Notes: generated by a model from the letters alone, not told the origin. Shown: positions 19,485 through 28,367, numbered from the stretch's first letter. The stretch: DNA of 64,000 nucleotides from Cellulosimicrobium protaetiae (GCF_009708005.2 NZ_CP052757.1:3534001-3598000); one strand, 5' to 3'. Made by a program: numbers and translations.

Positions 19485-20861
19485 TCAGACCTCGATCGAC
19501 TCCAGCATCTCCGTGACGAGCGCGGCGACGGGCGAGCGCTCGGAGCGTGTGAGCGTCACGTGCGCGAAGAGCGGGTGGCCCTTGAGCGCCTCGATGACGG
19601 CAGCGACGCCGTCGTGCCGCCCGACGCGCAGGTTGTCGCGCTGCGCGACGTCGTGCGTGAGGACGACGCGCGACGACTGACCGATGCGCGAGAGGACCGT
19701 GAGCAGCACGTTGCGCTCGAGCGACTGGGCCTCGTCGACGATGACGAACGCGTCGTGCAGCGACCGCCCGCGGATGTGGGTGAGCGGCAGCACCTCGAGC
19801 ATCTCGCGGTCGATCACCTCGTCGAGCACCTGCGGCGAGACGAGGGCGCCGAGCGTGTCGTAGACGGCCTGCGCCCACGGGTTCATCTTCTCGGCCTCGG
19901 ACCCGGGGAGGTATCCGAGCTCCTGCCCGCCGACCGCGTAGAGCGGGCGGAACACCATGACCTTGCGGTGCTGCCGGCGCTCCATGACCGCCTCGAGCCC
20001 CGCGCACAGCGCGAGCGCCGACTTGCCCGTCCCCGCCCGGCCGCCGAGCGACACGATGCCGACGGACTCGTCGAGCAGCAGGTCGATCGCGATGCGCTGC
20101 TCGGCCGAGCGCCCGTGGAGCCCGAACAGCTCCCGGTCGCCGCGCACGAGCTGGACGTGCTTGTCCGCCGTGACGCGGCCGAGGGCCGAGCCGCGCGGCG
20201 AGTGCACGACGAGCCCTGTGTGGCAGTGCAGCGGCCCGGCGGCCTCGACGACCTCCGGGTCGAGGCTCGTGAGCTCGACCGACTCGTGCTCCCACAGCGA
20301 CGCGGCCTCGGCGTCCGTGAACGAGATTTCGCCCATGCCCGTCCAACCCGAGTCCACGGCGAGCTCGTGCCGGTACTCCTCCGCACGCAGCCCGACGGCC
20401 GACGCCTTGACCCGCATCGGCAGGTCCTTGGACACGACGGTCACGTCGTGCCCCTCGGCCGCGAGGTTCGCGGCGACGGACAGGATGCGCGTGTCGTTGT
20501 CGCCGAGCCGGAAGCCGGCCGGCAGCACGTCCGGGTCGGTGTGGTTGAGCTCGACGCGCAGGGTCCCGCCGGCGTCGCCGACCGGGATCGGGGCGTCGAG
20601 GCGGCCGTGCTTGATGCGCAGGTCGTCGAGCATGCGCAGCGCGCTGCGGGCGAAGTACCCGAGCTCCGCGTGATGGCGCTTCGCCTCCAGCTCGGTGATG
20701 ACGACGACCGGGAGGACGACGTCGTGCTCGGCGAACCGCCCGATCGCGCGGGGATCGCTCAGCAGGACCGAGGTGTCGACGACGAACGTGCGGCGCGCGT
20801 CGTCGTGCGCGTCGTCCTGCGGGGTGGGTGAGGTACCGGGGGTGGGTGAGGAATGGACCAC
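19485..20861 (-). CDS. PIN-PhoH fusion (PhoH2-type RNase/helicase-like ATPase)
   Basis: 458 residues joining an N-terminal PIN ribonuclease domain ([12 protein letters not shown], catalytic Asp about D29; second acidic cluster near TELEAKRHH) to a C-terminal PhoH ATPase domain with Walker A GRAGTGKS at about 274-281 and Walker B IVDEAQ at about 374-379. Mycobacterial PhoH2 of this layout unwinds and cleaves RNA, and by homology this should too. GTG 20861 was preferred over ATG 20882 because GGAGGGG lies seven bases before it. No separate antitoxin-like ORF (as in phoAT) is visible upstream. Confidence 0.92.
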   Translation of the reverse strand: MVHSSPTPGTSPTPQDDAHDDARRTFVVDTSVLLSDPRAIGRFAEHDVVLPVVVITELEAKRHHAELGYFARSALRMLDDLRIKHGRLDAPIPVGDAGGTLRVELNHTDPDVLPAGFRLGDNDTRILSVAANLAAEGHDVTVVSKDLPMRVKASAVGLRAEEYRHELAVDSGWTGMGEISFTDAEAASLWEHESVELTSLDPEVVEAAGPLHCHTGLVVHSPRGSALGRVTADKHVQLVRGDRELFGLHGRSAEQRIAIDLLLDESVGIVSLGGRAGTGKSALALCAGLEAVMERRQHRKVMVFRPLYAVGGQELGYLPGSEAEKMNPWAQAVYDTLGALVSPQVLDEVIDREMLEVLPLTHIRGRSLHDAFVIVDEAQSLERNVLLTVLSRIGQSSRVVLTHDVAQRDNLRVGRHDGVAAVIEALKGHPLFAHVTLTRSERSPVAALVTEMLESIEV

Positions 20862-21046
20862 GAGGGCTCCCCTCCGGCGCACGCGCGCCGTTCTCTCTCT
20901 GGGCGAGGCAGGCGACCGGCCGTCGGGCCGTGGGTGCCACGGCTCAGCAGCGCCGGTGCCGGCCCTCCTGAGCGGAGCGTGAACCCCATCGGCTGGCCTC
21001 CCGGAGGACGGCGGTGGTGCCGTCCGTCTCCTCGAAACTACGCCCG

Positions 21047-21062
21047 TGTGATTCGGATCACC
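21047..21062. promoter_or_regulatory. Crp/GlxR-like site upstream of phoH
   Basis: TGTGA-TTCGGA-TCACC matches the TGTGA-N6-TCACA pattern at nine of ten positions. It lies in the 267-base gap between the MFS gene and phoH, about 185 bases before the phoH start. TAGTTT on the minus strand near 21040 could be the phoH -10. Confidence 0.45.
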
Positions 21063-21128
21063 AGCCCGGCACGCGCGCGCCGCCGAGGTTTAACCCGCCG
21101 TTCACGCGACGGCGCAGAGCACCTCCTC

Positions 21129-22775
21129 TCAGTGCTCGACGTGCTTCGGGGCCATGGCGATCGCGCACACGAAGCCGAGGACGAGCACGACGGCGGTCAC
21201 GGCGAGCGTCTGCCCGACGGCGGTCGCGAACCCCTGGTGGAACGCGGTGGTGGCGGCGTCGGTCACCTGGCGCGCGACGTCGTCGGGCACCCCGGGCGGG
21301 AGCGGGAAGGACCCGCCCTGCGCACCCTGGAGCGACCCCGCGTTCGCGAACCCGTCGACGAACTGCTGACGGAACTGCTCGGGCAGCGACGCCGCGGCGT
21401 CCTGCGCCGCCGCGGGGAGCGTGACGGACAGGCGCGCGGTGAGCGTCGCGACGATCGCCGCGGAGCCGATCACGCCGCCCACCTGGCGCGTGGTGTTGAA
21501 CGCGCCGGCCCCGGCGCCCGCGGTGCGGTGGTCGAGGCCGGAGGTCGCGAGGTTGGCGAGCGGCGAGAAGACGCACCCGGTGCCGATGCCGAACAGCGTC
21601 ATGGGCAGCACGATCGTCGCGACCGACACCCCCGGCCCCACGACGGCGGCGAGCCAGCCGATCGCGACGGCGAGCACCCCGAACCCGGTCGCGACGACCC
21701 ACTTGGCCGGAACGCGGTCGGACAGGCGCCCGGCGAGCGGCGCCACGATCCCCGAGACGAGGGACCCGGGCAGGTTGACGAGGGCGGCGTGCAGCGGCGA
21801 CAGGCCGAGGATCGACTGCAGGAAGATCGTGAGCGGGAAGAAGATGCCGATCATCGCGAACGAGACGGACATCCCGGCGACGTTGGCGAGCGAGAAGTTC
21901 CGGGAGCGGAAGAGCTTCAGGGGCAGGAGTGCGCCGTCGCCGAGGTGACGCTGCCACAGGACGAAGCCCACGAGCACGAGCAGCCCGGCCCCGATGACGC
22001 CCCAGACCGTGATCGGCCCGGTGATGGTGCCCCAGTGGTACGTCTCGCCCTCCTGGAGCCCGAAGACGACGGCGAAGAGCCCGACGACCGAGAGCACCAC
22101 GCCGAGGACGTCGAACGAGCGCTTGTTCGTGGCGAGGCGCGGCAGCCGGACGAGCGCGAGCCACAGCGCGACGACGCCGACGGGCACGTTGACGAAGAAG
22201 ATCCACTCCCAGCCCCACGTCTCGACGAACACGCCGCCGAGCAGCGGCCCGGCGATCGTCGCGACGCCCGCCGTCGCGCCCCACAGGCCCATGGCGGCAC
22301 CGCGCTGGCGCGGCGGGAAGACGCGCGTGATCATCGCCATGGTCTGGGGCGTCATGAGCGCCGCGCCGACGCCCTGGACCACGCGGGCCGCGATGAGCAT
22401 CTCGATGGAGCCCGAGAGCCCGCACCACGCGGACGCGAGCGTGAAGACCGCGAGGCCGACGACGAACACGGGCTTGGGCCCGTAGCGGTCGCCGAGGCGC
22501 CCCGCGAGCAGGAGCAGCACCGCGTAGGAGAGCAGGTAGGCGCTGTTCACCCAGCCGACCGCGACGAGCGACGCGTCGAGCTCGGTCTGGAGCGTGGGGA
22601 CGGCGATGTTCACGATCGTGGTGTCGACCATGATCATGAAGAAGCCGAGGATCAGCGGGGGCAGGATGCTCCAGGCGCTGCGGCCGTGGAGGTCGACGAG
22701 GGGCACGACGCGCGAGCCGGCGTCGGCGGGGGCCGGGGCCGTGCTCGGGCCGGTGCCCGGGGCGGGAGTGGTCAC
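21129..22775 (-). CDS. MFS drug efflux transporter, DHA2 (EmrB/QacA) family
   Basis: Proton-driven multidrug exporter, 548 residues and about 14 membrane helices, the usual DHA2 number. Visible motifs: the first-helix D1-like FFMIMVDTTIVNIAVPTL, the loop 2-3 motif GRLGDRYGPKP, RVVQGVGAALMTP, and motif C AGPLLGG in helix 5. The GTG start overlaps the PadR stop codon (GTGA), so both genes form a coupled operon, in which the PadR protein probably controls the pump. Confidence 0.93.
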   Translation of the reverse strand: MTTPAPGTGPSTAPAPADAGSRVVPLVDLHGRSAWSILPPLILGFFMIMVDTTIVNIAVPTLQTELDASLVAVGWVNSAYLLSYAVLLLLAGRLGDRYGPKPVFVVGLAVFTLASAWCGLSGSIEMLIAARVVQGVGAALMTPQTMAMITRVFPPRQRGAAMGLWGATAGVATIAGPLLGGVFVETWGWEWIFFVNVPVGVVALWLALVRLPRLATNKRSFDVLGVVLSVVGLFAVVFGLQEGETYHWGTITGPITVWGVIGAGLLVLVGFVLWQRHLGDGALLPLKLFRSRNFSLANVAGMSVSFAMIGIFFPLTIFLQSILGLSPLHAALVNLPGSLVSGIVAPLAGRLSDRVPAKWVVATGFGVLAVAIGWLAAVVGPGVSVATIVLPMTLFGIGTGCVFSPLANLATSGLDHRTAGAGAGAFNTTRQVGGVIGSAAIVATLTARLSVTLPAAAQDAAASLPEQFRQQFVDGFANAGSLQGAQGGSFPLPPGVPDDVARQVTDAATTAFHQGFATAVGQTLAVTAVVLVLGFVCAIAMAPKHVEH

Positions 22776-23413
22776 GAGGTCTCCTGAGGTGAGGTCGTGC
22801 GGGGGAAGCGGAAGGCGGGGGCGAACTCCTCGGTCCAGCTCAGCGCACCCGACTCGACGTCGGCGATCGTCGCGTCGAGCCAGGCGATCTCGGCAGCGGT
22901 CCGGTGGAGCTCGAAGTCCGCGTCGAGCAGCACGCGCCGCGGCAGGCCGCGCGCGACGACCGCCTCCAGGCGCTCGCGCGCGCCGTCCGTCGCAGCGGCG
23001 AGCGCGGCCCGGCGTTCGCGCAGGAGCGCGAGGGCGTCGTCGCGCGGGAGGTCGTGCACGAGCGCGAGCCCGACCGGGAAGGCCGGGTACTCGGGCGGGG
23101 TCTCGCGCACGAGGTCGCGCGTGCGGTCGTGGTGCGCGGCGACGCCGGCATCCGTGATGGCGTAGACCGTGCGCTCGGGCCGGTTGCCGTCCCGGTCGAC
23201 GCCCGTGCGCTCGACGAGGCCGTCGCGCTCGAGCCGGTCGACGGCGTGGTAGACGGCGCCCGGGTTGAGGCGGACGAGCCGGTCATCACGCCGCTTGCGC
23301 AGGCGCACGAGCATCTCGTACGGGTGCATGGGCTGGTCGAGCAGCACGGCGAGCACGAGGGTCGCCGTGGGGCTGAGGCGCGGTGCGGGCACGGTCGTCT
23401 CCGGGACGGTCAC
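22772..23413 (-). CDS. PadR-family transcriptional regulator
   Basis: About 213 residues: a PadR winged helix at the N-terminus (LVLAVLLDQPMHPYEMLVRLRKR through NPGAVYHAVDRLERDGLVER) and an effector/dimerisation domain of the AphA-like vir_act_alpha type. GTG 23413 is the assumed start; GTG 23395 is an alternative and neither has a clear ribosome binding site. It is the first gene of a PadR-MFS operon, and an AT-rich operator-like sequence lies about 55 bases upstream, so autorepression relieved by an efflux substrate is the likely logic. Confidence 0.88.
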   Translation of the reverse strand: MTVPETTVPAPRLSPTATLVLAVLLDQPMHPYEMLVRLRKRRDDRLVRLNPGAVYHAVDRLERDGLVERTGVDRDGNRPERTVYAITDAGVAAHHDRTRDLVRETPPEYPAFPVGLALVHDLPRDDALALLRERRAALAAATDGARERLEAVVARGLPRRVLLDADFELHRTAAEIAWLDATIADVESGALSWTEEFAPAFRFPRTTSPQETS

Positions 23414-23467
23414 AGAGGGGTGCTGCGGACGGTCCGGGGCCGGTGGTCCGGGCGAGGAGGTCCGCAA

Positions 23468-23490
23468 GGAATATTCCGGTTGGAATATAC
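23468..23490. promoter_or_regulatory. Operator-like AT-rich element before padR
   Basis: Palindrome GGAATATTCC (23468-23477) followed by GGAATATAC (23482-23490), a repeat of its half at 14-base spacing. Such an AT-rich island is exceptional in this sequence. The minus-strand TATATT inside it could be the -10 of the padR-MFS operon, so a bound regulator would block transcription. Confidence 0.5.
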
Positions 23491-23589
23491 GCCACGGCCC
23501 GGATGCTGTCGACCCCGCGCCTGTCGCGTGAACCCCTGTGCGTCGCGACGGCGCGACGACCGGGTGGGGCGGCGCGGTCGTCGTCGGCG

Positions 23590-23595
23590 TACGGT
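23590..23595 (+). promoter_or_regulatory. -10 box of the amidase operon
   Basis: TACGGT eight bases before the ATG of the amidase gene with no Shine-Dalgarno between; leaderless layout. The same hexamer precedes the TetR gene at 46489. Confidence 0.4.
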
Positions 23596-23603
23596 CGACA
23601 GTC

Positions 23604-25073
23604 ATGGGTTCCGATCTGCTCGACCTCGACGCGACCGCCCTCGCCCACGCGCTGCGCACGGGCGACACGTCCCCCACCGATGTGCTCGACGCGACGCTCG
23701 ACGCAGCGGCCGACGTCGGCGCGCAGGTCGGGGCGTTCACGGTCCTCGCCCCCGACCTCGCCCGCACGCAGGCGCTCGCTGCCGAGTCGGCGCTCGTCGC
23801 GGCGCGCCGCGCGGGGGGCTCGGCGGCCGGGACGCCGTCCGGCCGACACGACGAGCTCCCGCCGTTCCTCGGCGTCCCCTGCCCGGTCAAGGACCTCTCG
23901 ATGGTCGAGGGCGTGCCCGTCCGCGCCGGGTCCGCCGCGATCGAGCCGTTCCCCGCGCCGTACGACGACGGCGTCGTGACGCTCCTGCGCGCCGCCGGCA
24001 CGGTGATGATCGGCAAGACGTCGACGCCCGAGCTCGGCCTGCCCTGCTACACCGAGCCCGACGTCGGGCCGACCGCCCGCACGCCGTGGGACCTCGCGCG
24101 CTCCGCGGGCGGGTCGAGCGGCGGGGCGGCGGCCGCGGTCGCGGCGCGCGTGGTCCCCGTCGCGCACGGGAGCGACGGCGGCGGCTCGCTGCGGATCCCG
24201 GCGAGCGCGTGCGGGCTCGTCGGGCTCAAGCCGTCGCGGGGGCTCGTGAGTCCCGGCCCGTACGGGGTCGACGGCGCGGGGCTCGCGACGCACGGCGTCC
24301 TCACCCGGTCGGTGCGCGACGCCGCGGCGTTCCTCGACGTCCTCGCACGCCCGTGGCCGGGCGACACGTTCACGGCGCGCCTCGCGGCCGCGCCGTCGGG
24401 GCGGCGGCTCCGCGTCGGGCTGCTGCTCGACCCCGTGATCGCCGCCGACGCACCCGTGCACCCGGCGTGCGCGGACGCCGCCCGCGCGACCGCGACGCTG
24501 CTCGCCGGGCTCGGGCACGACGTCGTCGAGATCCCCCCGCCGTTCGGCGCGGAACGCTGGGACGCGTTCGCCGCACTGTGGTCGGTCGGCGCGCTCCAAG
24601 CCCCTGTGCCTACGGACCGCGAGCACCTCCTCGTCCCGCTCACGCGGTGGCTCCGCGAGCGCGGGCGCGGCGTGAGCGGTCTCGCGTACGCGACGGCGCT
24701 CGCCGGCGTGCAGCAGCTCACGCGCGAGGTCGCCGCCGCCTGGGCGGACGTCGACGTCGTGCTCTCCCCCACGCTCGCGCAACCGCCCGCGCTCGTCGGG
24801 TCCCAGCGGATCGACGACGACCCCGCCGCCGACTTCGCCGCGCAGACCGCGTTCACGCCCTGGACCAGCGTGTGGAACCTCACCGGGCGTCCGGCGATCT
24901 CGTTGCCGCTCGGGGAGGCGCGGGTCGCCGATCCCGGCCACGCGCAGCGGACGGTCCCGGTGGGCGTCATGCTCGGGGCCGACCACGGCGACGACGCGCT
25001 GCTCCTCGACCTCGCCGCCCGCCTCGAGGAGGCCGCACCGTGGTCCGGCCGGCGACCGGGGACCGTGTCGTGA
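23604..25073 (+). CDS. Amidase (amidase signature family)
   Basis: Hydrolase of the amidase-signature family (Ser-cisSer-Lys triad), 489 residues. Catalytic K96 (PCPVKDLSM), the cis-Ser in GGSSGG (171-172) and the nucleophile S195 (GGGSLRIPA) are all present. It resembles GatA in its core but stands without gatB or gatC and is co-transcribed with a DUF1697 gene, so a catabolic amidase is more likely than a tRNA amidotransferase subunit. Substrate unknown. Confidence 0.9.
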   Translation: MGSDLLDLDATALAHALRTGDTSPTDVLDATLDAAADVGAQVGAFTVLAPDLARTQALAAESALVAARRAGGSAAGTPSGRHDELPPFLGVPCPVKDLSMVEGVPVRAGSAAIEPFPAPYDDGVVTLLRAAGTVMIGKTSTPELGLPCYTEPDVGPTARTPWDLARSAGGSSGGAAAAVAARVVPVAHGSDGGGSLRIPASACGLVGLKPSRGLVSPGPYGVDGAGLATHGVLTRSVRDAAAFLDVLARPWPGDTFTARLAAAPSGRRLRVGLLLDPVIAADAPVHPACADAARATATLLAGLGHDVVEIPPPFGAERWDAFAALWSVGALQAPVPTDREHLLVPLTRWLRERGRGVSGLAYATALAGVQQLTREVAAAWADVDVVLSPTLAQPPALVGSQRIDDDPAADFAAQTAFTPWTSVWNLTGRPAISLPLGEARVADPGHAQRTVPVGVMLGADHGDDALLLDLAARLEEAAPWSGRRPGTVS

Positions 25074-25624
25074 CCGCCTACGTCGCGCTGCTGTTCGCCG
25101 TGAACGTGGGTGGCCGCAAGGTCCCGTCGACCGCGCTGCGCGAGCTCGCGGGAGAGCTCGGGTTCGCGCACGCCCGCACGGTCGTCAACAGCGGCAACCT
25201 CGTCGTCGCGCCCGGGACCTCGGGCGCGACGTCGCCCGACGACGTCGCACGACTCCTGCACGACGCCGTCGCCGACCGCTTCGGCGTGGACGCCGCGATC
25301 GCCGTGCTCACCACCGAGCGCCTCCGCAAGATCGTCCGTGGCAACCCCCTGCCCGACGACGCGGCGGACCGCCCCGCCGCGCTCCTCGTCCTCGTGGGCG
25401 AGGCCCCGGTCGACCCGGACGGCGCCGCCACGATCGAGGGCCGGGACGGGAAGGAGCGCGCGGCCGTCGCGAACGGCGCCCTCTACGTCGCCTACCCGGA
25501 CGGCATCGGCCGCTCGAAGCTCACCACGGCGGTCCTCGCGAAGGCGGCCGGCACGCCCGTGACCGGCCGCAACTGGAACACGATCACCCGCCTCCTGACC
25601 CTCGCCGAGGACACCCCCGCCTGA
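25070..25624 (+). CDS. DUF1697 family protein
   Basis: 184-residue protein of the DUF1697 family, unknown function. Family marks: the N-terminal YVALLFAVNVGGRKVPSTAL, the TVVNSGNLVV strand and the C-terminal TGRNWNTITRLLTLAE. The GTG start overlaps the amidase stop (GTGA at 25070-25073), so it is translationally coupled. Immediately after its stop begins the repeat block 2. Confidence 0.88.
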   Translation: MTAYVALLFAVNVGGRKVPSTALRELAGELGFAHARTVVNSGNLVVAPGTSGATSPDDVARLLHDAVADRFGVDAAIAVLTTERLRKIVRGNPLPDDAADRPAALLVLVGEAPVDPDGAATIEGRDGKERAAVANGALYVAYPDGIGRSKLTTAVLAKAAGTPVTGRNWNTITRLLTLAEDTPA

Positions 25625-25628
25625 GCCA

Positions 25629-25796
25629 CCCCCGAGGAGAACCCGCGGCCTGCCGAAGCAGAACGGTGGTCCGCCGAAGCAGAACCGTGGTCGCGCGAGG
25701 TAGAACCGTGGTCCGCCGAAGTAGAACCGAGGTGGGTCGAGGAAGAAGCGTGGTCTGCCGAGGTAGAACCGTGCTCACCGAACCAGAACCGCGTCA
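25629..25796. repeat. 21-bp repeats, eight units, forward orientation (block 2)
   Basis: Units begin at 25629, 25650, 25671, 25692, 25713, 25734, 25755 and 25776. The common core is GAGGTAGAACCGTGG with single changes; units at 25692 and 25755 match it best and the first and last are most degraded. There are no spacers, so this is not a CRISPR array. Confidence 0.85.
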
Positions 25797-25854
25797 GGCC
25801 TCAGGCCCGCGGCGCCGCCGCCCGGACGAGTGAAGACCAGGGCGAGACGACGCC

Positions 25855-25953
25855 GGTCGGGGTGGGTGGTGGTGCCGCGTCGTGGCGGGCCTGGCGGGAG
25901 CCGCGAGGAACGAGCGGCGGATGGTAGACGCGGCACCACCACCCACCCCGACC
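25855..25953. repeat. Perfect 27-bp inverted repeat with 45-base loop
   Basis: Arm 25855-25881 (starts GGTCGGGGTGGG) is exactly complementary to 25927-25953 (ends CCACCCCGACC). It lies between the oppositely oriented repeat blocks 2 and 3 and between convergent genes, so it may end transcription from both sides, or be a cruciform or MITE-like element. Confidence 0.85.
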
Positions 25954-25986
25954 ACCCCACGCAACCACGCGCCGTCGGGCACAAGC

Positions 25987-26070
25987 ACCACGGTTCTACC
26001 TCGCGCAACCAGAGTTCTACCCCGCGCGACCACGGTTCTACCTCGCGCTACCAGGGTTCTACCCCGGCGG
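25987..26070. repeat. 21-bp repeats, four units, reverse orientation (block 3)
   Basis: Units at 25987, 26008, 26029 and 26050, reading ACCACGGTTCTACCTCG and variants, the reverse complement of block 2. The last unit overlaps the end of the YqeB-like gene and supplies its TAG stop codon (26059-26061). Confidence 0.85.
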
Positions 26071-26811
26071 GGTGGTGGCGGGGCGCCAGTGCTGGACCTT
26101 GTCGACGTCGCGCACGACGACGTCGAGCCGGGCCAGCTCGCGACGCAGGGCGGCGACGTCGGCGGTCTTGCCGGCGTCGAGCATCGCCGCTCGGGCGCGG
26201 AGCACGGCGTCGGCGCTGGGCGGGAGGGCTGGGTCGCCGGCGACCCAGCGCCGGAACTCCCCGGCGGACGGGTCCGCGTCGCACCAGGGCCAGCCGTGCG
26301 CGCGGAACGCGGACTCGAGCCGTTCGGTCGCGAGCTCGGTCCGCAGGTGGGCGAGCTCGACGACCGGCGCGTCGTCGGCGTCGTCGGCGTCGTCGCGACG
26401 GCCGAGCACGACGAGGTCCTTGCGGTCCACGAGCACGGCGGCGACCCGGTCCCGGTCGAGCTCGGTGCGCTCGTCCCGCAGCACCAGGGTCGCCGAGCCG
26501 CGGTCGACGGTCACGACGGCGATGTCGCGCAGCGCGTGGGAGGCGAACGCCGCGCCGACGAGCGCGCCGACGACTCCGCAGATCACGACGCCGAGGAGGC
26601 CGCGCTCCCCCAGCAGGTCGTCGACGAGGCGCGCGGGCCCCTGGAACGGCGCCCACGGGAGGGTCGTCATCCAGCCGGCCAGCCGCAGCAGCCCGTACGC
26701 GACGAGCGCGCCCAGCACCGGCGCACCTCCCCACAGGACGGCGCGGTCGAGCGGTGTCGGACCGACGTCGGTGGACGGCAGGGGGTCGGGCGAGGGCGCG
26801 GTGTCGGGCAC
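26059..26811 (-). CDS. YqeB-like membrane protein with PH-like domain
   Basis: 250-residue protein of unknown function. Two membrane helices (around residues 23-45 and 70-95) are followed by a beta-rich segment (VTVDRGSATLVLRDERTELDRDRVAAVLVDRKDLVVLG) resembling the PH-like fold of actinobacterial YqeB proteins, and then a helical C-terminal part with WPWCDADPSAGEFRRWV and LRARAAMLD, like the small helical domain at the end of cysteinyl-tRNA synthetases. The assignment rests on recollection of those families. GTG 26811 is the most plausible start. The stop codon comes from a 21-bp repeat unit. Confidence 0.6.
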   Translation of the reverse strand: MPDTAPSPDPLPSTDVGPTPLDRAVLWGGAPVLGALVAYGLLRLAGWMTTLPWAPFQGPARLVDDLLGERGLLGVVICGVVGALVGAAFASHALRDIAVVTVDRGSATLVLRDERTELDRDRVAAVLVDRKDLVVLGRRDDADDADDAPVVELAHLRTELATERLESAFRAHGWPWCDADPSAGEFRRWVAGDPALPPSADAVLRARAAMLDAGKTADVAALRRELARLDVVVRDVDKVQHWRPATTPPG

Positions 26812-26992
26812 CCGGGGATCGTGCCGTGCGGTGGCGGCTCGGCGCGTCGCCCGCGAGGATGACCGCGGGACGGACACGTCGGTCGCGAGAGGTACCGGCC
26901 CGGTAAGATCGGCCTCGGTGTGCCGGGAAGTCTGGTCGGCCACGGACCCCGGAACCTGGGCCGTGCCATGCGACCGCGACCCCTGGAGAACG

Positions 26993-28279
26993 ATGTCCCA
27001 CGCCCCCACCTCCCCGCCGACCACCCTGGACCGTGTCCGCCGCTGGGCCAGCCGCGAGACGACCGGGGGCGCCCTGCTCATCGGCGCGGCGCTGCTCGCG
27101 CTGCTCTGGGCGAACTCGCCCTGGCGCGACTCCTACCTCACGCTGTCGAGCACGGTGGTCGGCCCGTCGTCGCCCCTGCACCTCGACCTCTCGCTGTCGA
27201 CCTGGGCGGCCGACGGCCTGCTCGCGATCTTCTTCTTCGTCGTGGGGGTCGAGCTCAAGCAGGAGTTCGTCGCGGGGAGCCTGCGCAACCCGAAGCAGGC
27301 GGGCGTCCCGATGCTCGCGGCGGTGGGCGGGATGGCCGTGCCCGCGGTGATCTTCGTGGTCGTCCTGCTGACCATGGGCGACGCGAGCGCGCTGCACGGG
27401 TGGGCGATCCCCACCGCGACGGACATCGCGTTCGCGCTGGGTGTGCTCGCCGTCTTCGGCCGCGGGCTCCCGGTCGCGATCCGCACGTTCCTGCTCACCC
27501 TCGCGGTCGTCGACGACCTGCTCGCGATCGTCGTCATCGCGATCTTCTACACCGAGGAGCTGAAGTGGGGCTACCTCGGCCTCGCGCTGCTCGCGGTCGG
27601 GCTGTACGCGGTGCTGGTGCGGACGCGGCGGACCCGCTGGTGGCTCCTGCTGCCCGTCGCGGTCGTCGCGTGGGCGTTCATGCACGAGTCGGGCGTCCAC
27701 GCGACGATCGCCGGAGTCCTGCTCGGCTTCACGGTCCCGGCTCTCGTCGTGCACGGGGAGAGCGAGTCCCGGACGCACCGCTTCGAGCGGACGCTGCGGC
27801 CCGTCTCCCAGGGGATCGCGCTCCCGGTATTCGCGTTCTTCGCGGCAGGCGTCTCGATCGTGGGCGGGGAGACGCCCGTCGCCGAGGTGCTCACCCAGCC
27901 GGTCGTCCTCGCCATCGTCCTCGGGCTCGTCCTGGGCAAGATCGTCGGCGTCCTCGGCGTCACCGCGCTGGTCACGCGCTTCACGCCGCTGCGCCTCGCG
28001 GCGGGCATCGGCGTGCGCGACCTCCTGCCCGTCGGCTTCCTCGCGGGCATCGGCTTCACCGTGTCGCTCCTCATCGCGGAGCTGTCGTTCCCCGACGCCG
28101 AGCACACCGACGGGGCGAAGATCGCGATCCTCGCGGCGTCCACGATCGCCGCGGTGCTGGCGGCGGTCGCGCTCCGCTGGGACGCGCGGCGCGCCCGGTC
28201 GAACGACATGAACCGCGACGACCTGCCGGACGACGTGACCGAGTTCATCGGCGACGAGAAGGACCGCCTCGACCACTGA
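26993..28279 (+). CDS. nhaA: Na+/H+ antiporter NhaA
   Basis: Inner-membrane antiporter exchanging Na+ for H+ in pH and salt homeostasis, 428 residues with about 12 helices. The ion-binding pair D174/D175 (VVDDLLAIVV) and the TDIAFALGVLAVFG block (143-156) are conserved, as is FFFVVGVELKQEF. The ATG at 26993 has GGAGA about five bases upstream. TAAGAT at 26904-26909 could be its -10. It converges with the PHB depolymerase gene. Confidence 0.96.
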   Translation: MSHAPTSPPTTLDRVRRWASRETTGGALLIGAALLALLWANSPWRDSYLTLSSTVVGPSSPLHLDLSLSTWAADGLLAIFFFVVGVELKQEFVAGSLRNPKQAGVPMLAAVGGMAVPAVIFVVVLLTMGDASALHGWAIPTATDIAFALGVLAVFGRGLPVAIRTFLLTLAVVDDLLAIVVIAIFYTEELKWGYLGLALLAVGLYAVLVRTRRTRWWLLLPVAVVAWAFMHESGVHATIAGVLLGFTVPALVVHGESESRTHRFERTLRPVSQGIALPVFAFFAAGVSIVGGETPVAEVLTQPVVLAIVLGLVLGKIVGVLGVTALVTRFTPLRLAAGIGVRDLLPVGFLAGIGFTVSLLIAELSFPDAEHTDGAKIAILAASTIAAVLAAVALRWDARRARSNDMNRDDLPDDVTEFIGDEKDRLDH

Positions 28280-28291
28280 CGGCCCGCCCGC

Positions 28292-28347
28292 CGAACCCGG
28301 GGTCGTGGGCGAGGTTGCGGCCCAGCCCGCCCGTGTCCCCGGGTTCG
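28292..28347. terminator. Bidirectional hairpin between nhaA and the depolymerase gene
   Basis: Arms CGAACCCGGGG (28292-28302) and CCCCGGGTTCG (28337-28347) are perfect complements; inside them GGGC/GCCC can extend the fold. Located in the 88-base gap between convergent stops. Confidence 0.6.
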
Positions 28348-28367
28348 ACGCGCGGATCCCGGCGCCC

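Larger units (their letters stand above)
25625..26058. other. Gene-free symmetric repeat element between convergent genes
   Basis: This 434-base gap contains no supported gene. It is filled by eight 21-bp repeats in forward orientation, a perfect 27-bp inverted repeat with a 45-base loop, and four 21-bp repeats in reverse orientation running into the end of the next gene. The whole is roughly symmetric around 25904. Confidence 0.8.

Noticed and set aside
19560-20831. 423-codon open frame opposite phoH
   Set aside because: Shadow frame; the PIN-PhoH product on the minus strand is clearly real.
25855-25953. Insertion sequence bounded by 27-bp terminal inverted repeats
   Set aside because: Only 45 bases between the arms, no transposase and no obvious target duplication; kept as a structural repeat, with a MITE only as a possibility.
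25629-26070. CRISPR array
   Set aside because: Repeat units are contiguous with 21-bp period and have no unique spacers; no cas genes nearby.
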